From Chloroflexota bacterium (GTDB lineage: Bacteria > Chloroflexota > Dormibacteria > Dormibacterales > Dormibacteraceae), in contig VBGE01000216.1 in NCBI GenBank assembly GCA_005880345.1, positions 1-5,202 on the forward strand: DNA of 5,202 bases, read 5' to 3'. A program made the position numbers and the translations under genes. How positions within the stretch are numbered: the stretch's first letter is position 1; every line of letters starts with the position of its first letter. Below are positions 4,091-5,202 of the stretch, piece by piece. The notes beneath the pieces were generated by a model that made no database searches, had not been told where the DNA came from, and saw only the letters and a list, made by a program, of their open reading frames with translations.

Positions 4091-5202
4091 TGGACGAGCT
4101 GATTCGCGCCAGGATTCACGACGCTCTCGTGAGTGAGCCGCCGCCTGCCGGCCTCCGGTCGCGAGTCATCGCAGCCGTCCCGATGGACCATCCGCGTCGC
4201 CGCCCGTGGCAGATGCCCACGCCGCGCGCCCAGTGGGCGACTGGCTTCACCGCCCTGCTCCTGACTGCGGCACTCTTGGCCGCTCTCGTGTATTCCCGTG
4301 TCGGCGGCCAGCTGACCCCCGTACACACGCCACCCGTACCTTCGGTTCATCTGATCGGTCCCGAGGGCCTCGGCGTCGCACCCGACGGGACGATCTATGT
4401 CTCGGACTACATCGGCAACCGTGTCTACCGGATGCAGGCGAACGGCAGCCTTGTCACGGTCGCGGGTGGAGGATCTCTATACGAAGGGGTCGCCACGAAA
4501 TCGAACCTGTTCGGTCCGGCGGGTGTGGCTGTCGCGCCCGACGGTGACCTGTACATCGCCGACAACCTCGGCACCGCCATCCGAAAGGTGGATCGGTTCG
4601 GGATGCTGTCGACCTTCATTGCCATTCATGCCACCGGCGCGGGCAACTCGCCGGTCGGCATCACCCTCGACCAGGACGGCTTTCTTTACGTTGGCAATTT
4701 CGGCGGCGACGTGGTGGTCATCGCACCCAGCCTTGTCACATCGAAAGTTGACCTCTCGAGCGTCGCCGCTCCCCGTATCAACCCCAGTTACCTCGCGTTC
4801 GACTCCGCCGGCAACCTGTACGTCTCCGATGCCGGCCCGACCACCAAGACACCCGCGAATCAAGTGCCACAGCCTCCCGGCGGCTGTCGGCTCATCCGCA
4901 TCGCGCCGGACCGTTCGGTCCAAGTTGTCGCCGGGACGGGCAAGTGCGGTTATTCAGGCGACGGTGGTCCGGCAAGGCAATCCGAGATCAATTGGCCGTC
5001 TGGCATCGCGTTCGACTCGGCAGGCGACCTGTACTTCGCCGATATGGACAACCACCGCATCCGCCGGATCGACTCCCGCGGCATCATCACGACGGTGGCG
5101 GGCACGGGCGTCGAGGGACACGGCGGCGACGGAGGTCGCGCGGTGAATGCACAGCTCGCATATCCGGCCGGCCTGGTCATGGTTCAGGGACGGCTCCTCT
5201 AT
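4090..5202 (+). CDS. Membrane-anchored NHL-repeat beta-propeller protein, possible anti-sigma partner (3' partial)
   Basis: 371 residues are open to the right edge with no stop. GTG 4090 shares its G with the sigma TAG stop. Layout: a charged cytoplasmic N-terminus (MDELIRARIHDALVSEPPPA, to about residue 48), one membrane segment at about 49-69 (WATGFTALLLTAALLAALVY), a Pro/Thr linker, then an extracytoplasmic propeller. NHL-type blades are seen at about 93-114 (GVAPDGTIYVSDYIGNRVYR), 145-167, 190-211, 234-271, 305-328 (GIAFDSAGDLYFADMDNHRI) and one starting at 361. Loops TVAGTG plus GDGG recur, as in bacterial NHL proteins. Cys266 and Cys286 could form a disulfide. Type II-in topology and coupling to an ECF sigma match anti-sigma factors, but no HxxxCxxC zinc motif is present. 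The sensor role is inference; a plain NHL protein is the alternative. Confidence 0.85.
   Translation, partial: MDELIRARIHDALVSEPPPAGLRSRVIAAVPMDHPRRRPWQMPTPRAQWATGFTALLLTAALLAALVYSRVGGQLTPVHTPPVPSVHLIGPEGLGVAPDGTIYVSDYIGNRVYRMQANGSLVTVAGGGSLYEGVATKSNLFGPAGVAVAPDGDLYIADNLGTAIRKVDRFGMLSTFIAIHATGAGNSPVGITLDQDGFLYVGNFGGDVVVIAPSLVTSKVDLSSVAAPRINPSYLAFDSAGNLYVSDAGPTTKTPANQVPQPPGGCRLIRIAPDRSVQVVAGTGKCGYSGDGGPARQSEINWPSGIAFDSAGDLYFADMDNHRIRRIDSRGIITTVAGTGVEGHGGDGGRAVNAQLAYPAGLVMVQGRLLY

Noticed and set aside
1..5202. tRNA, rRNA, CRISPR array, transposase or phage attachment site
   Set aside because: No tRNA-like cloverleaf, spaced direct repeats, transposase motifs or integrase signatures were seen on either strand.

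Overview
The window is GC-rich bacterial DNA with dense genes, GTG/TTG starts and strong G/C third positions. Gene content is an ABC-2 exporter, oligopeptidase B, a DUF1801 remnant and an ECF sigma factor with an NHL-propeller membrane protein. This suggests a soil-type high-GC bacterium, such as Actinobacteria or Chloroflexota/Dormibacterota-like. That taxonomic placement is inference; no marker gene is present.

Layout. Minus strand, right to left: a truncated DUF1801-family gene (3353-3586), an oligopeptidase B/S9 peptidase (1165 to about 3303), a 245-base non-genic leader (920-1164), an ABC-2-type ATPase (104-919), and the first 35 codons of its permease (1-107, cut by the window edge). 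Plus strand: an ECF sigma factor (3518-4090), then, overlapping by one base, a membrane-anchored NHL-repeat protein open to the right edge (4090-5202).

Two regions stand out. First, the leader of the ABC operon looks like a self-contained attenuator. A promoter overlaps the stop codon of the peptidase gene. It is followed by a hairpin, a 39-codon small ORF, and a strong intrinsic terminator only 26 bases upstream of the ATPase start codon. A seven-base element (GCGGTTG) occurs early in the small ORF and again in the terminator arm, and its exact complement lies between them. This is the arrangement needed for ribosome-controlled switching of a drug-type exporter. Second, the sigma gene is translationally coupled to a protein with a short cytoplasmic N-terminus, one membrane segment and an extracytoplasmic NHL beta-propeller, which suggests an unusual anti-sigma/sensor partner.

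There are also signs of genome change. A cluster of palindromes resembling a mobile repeat sits in frame inside the peptidase gene and adds about 20 residues at the propeller/hydrolase junction. The sigma gene meets the antisense side of a DUF1801 gene that has lost its N-terminal half, marking a rearrangement breakpoint (or an assembly join) near 3590-3605.
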